A stretch of 64,000 nt of DNA. Source: Pseudomonas sp. DG56-2. Lineage in GTDB: Bacteria; Pseudomonadota; Gammaproteobacteria; Pseudomonadales; Pseudomonadaceae. Of this stretch, positions 63,411 through 64,000 are shown in pieces (the first letter of the stretch is position 1; every line of letters begins with the position of its first letter). Both the position numbers and the translations under genes were made by a program. The notes beneath the pieces are model-generated. The model was given only the letters and a program-made list of their open reading frames with translations, was not told the DNA's origin and did no database searches. The stretch covers positions 5,234,001 through 5,298,000 of the forward strand of contig NZ_CP032311.1 in NCBI RefSeq assembly GCF_004803755.1, in the 5' to 3' direction.

Positions 63411-64000
63411 ATCCGAGGTTTTCGACCAACAGTGCATCGACCCGCTGGAAGCCACGCGGGAGTTTATTCCCTCGACGGCCGCGTTCCCCTTTGTAATGTT
63501 CGAGGTCATCGGCCTTCAGAGATAGCGTACGCTTACCTGCCTGCAACACAAGGGTGGCGCCATCGGCAATGACCGCAAGGTCGGTGACGTATTCTTCGCG
63601 ACTGGCGACCCGATCCCCAGGAATACCGATGATCTTGTTGCCTTTGCCTTTACCCAACTGCGGCAAGTCACTGACTTTAAAGATCAAAAGCCGACCTTCG
63701 GTTGTCACCGCCGCCAGCCAGTTGTGCTCACGATCAGCCACGGGCCGGGGCGCGATGACCTTGGCGCCGTTCGGCAGGCTCAGCAAAGCCTTTCCAGCCT
63801 TGTTTTTGGCCTGCAGGTCTTCGCCCTTGACCACAAAGCCATAGCCAGCATCGGAAGCGATTACATACAACGCATCGTCCTCAGGCAACAGCACGCACTC
63901 GAAGCCTGCGCCCGGTGGTGGCGTAAGGCGCCCGGTCAGTGGCTCGCCCTGGCCGCGGGCCGATGGCAAGGTATGCGCGGCAACCGAATAGCTGCGCCCG
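63409..64000 (-). CDS. parC: DNA topoisomerase IV subunit A, 3' part only
   Basis: The frame is open to the window edge; the C-terminal about 197 codons are present. The visible part is the five/six-bladed ParC C-terminal beta-propeller: GRLTPPPGAGFECVLLPEDDALYVIASDAGYGFVVKGEDL, KGNKIIGIPGDRVAS and ending with GFQRVDALLVENLG, typical for Pseudomonas ParC. It binds DNA and steers decatenation. The ATPase partner parE and the active-site tyrosine domain lie outside. The 173 bp between the PqiC-like gene and this one contain only the hairpin described at 63382-63410. Confidence 0.93.
   Translation of the reverse strand, partial: GRSYSVAAHTLPSARGQGEPLTGRLTPPPGAGFECVLLPEDDALYVIASDAGYGFVVKGEDLQAKNKAGKALLSLPNGAKVIAPRPVADREHNWLAAVTTEGRLLIFKVSDLPQLGKGKGNKIIGIPGDRVASREEYVTDLAVIADGATLVLQAGKRTLSLKADDLEHYKGERGRRGNKLPRGFQRVDALLVENLG

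Overview
The window looks like a chromosomal segment of a Pseudomonas, most likely of the P. putida group. This rests on three things: dense GC-rich coding; Pseudomonas-type REP palindromes (cgcggggcaagcccgctcc) in several gaps; and a gene order I recognise from that genus (livK-H-M-G-F, pncB-nadE-azu, rpsF-rpsR-rplI-dnaB, rlmB-rnr, hisZ-purA, hflK-hflC, miaA-hfq-hflX, amiB-mutL, motA-motB, psd, serB, parC). No phage, insertion sequence, integrase or CRISPR array was seen, so nearly all of it is core chromosome with small accessory insertions.

Layout. 1-9.3 kb: a truncated AraC-type regulator facing an EamA exporter, a lipase, the stress genes osmE and a ferritin-like protein, a large AsmA-type envelope protein, a small secreted protein made of five 15-residue repeats, a FabR/DesT-like regulator, an AGE-type sugar isomerase and a short-chain dehydrogenase. 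9.3-9.95 kb: a 669-bp gene-free region rich in DnaA-box-like nonamers. 9.95-15.5 kb: the branched-chain amino acid ABC transporter livKHMGF, with a close-to-perfect sigma-54 promoter and an NtrC-like site. 15.5-19 kb: NAD salvage (pncB, nadE), azurin with an Anr box, a possible 29-residue cysteine peptide, and a LOG-family protein. 19-22.4 kb: a transglutaminase-like protein coupled to an ATP-grasp/alpha-E fusion of unknown product. 22.6-32.2 kb: YgiQ radical SAM protein, replicative helicase, ribosomal proteins, RlmB and RNase R.

32.4-37.5 kb: two identical tRNA-Leu(CAG) genes, a Fur-controlled ferric-iron binding protein and permease without their ATPase, and a chemoreceptor. 37.6-49.9 kb: a long leftward run of housekeeping genes (hisZ-purA; hflK-hflC; miaA-hfq-hflX; nnrD-tsaE-amiB-mutL). 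50-53.4 kb: queG, a TRIC-like channel protein, orn and rsgA. 53.6-54.2 kb: a stand-alone TIR-like protein with glutamine at the position where I expect the catalytic glutamate, translationally coupled to a 20-codon ORF. 54.2-64 kb: motAB behind a sigma-28 promoter, an HDOD protein, a rhodanese, psd, serB, a membrane protein, a PqiC-like lipoprotein and the 3' part of parC.

The genes least like ordinary housekeeping genes are the TIR-like protein, the 15-residue-repeat secreted protein, the DnaA-box-rich gap, the ATP-grasp/transglutaminase pair and the two micro-ORFs. Everything here was read by eye; no database search, folding or statistics was run.
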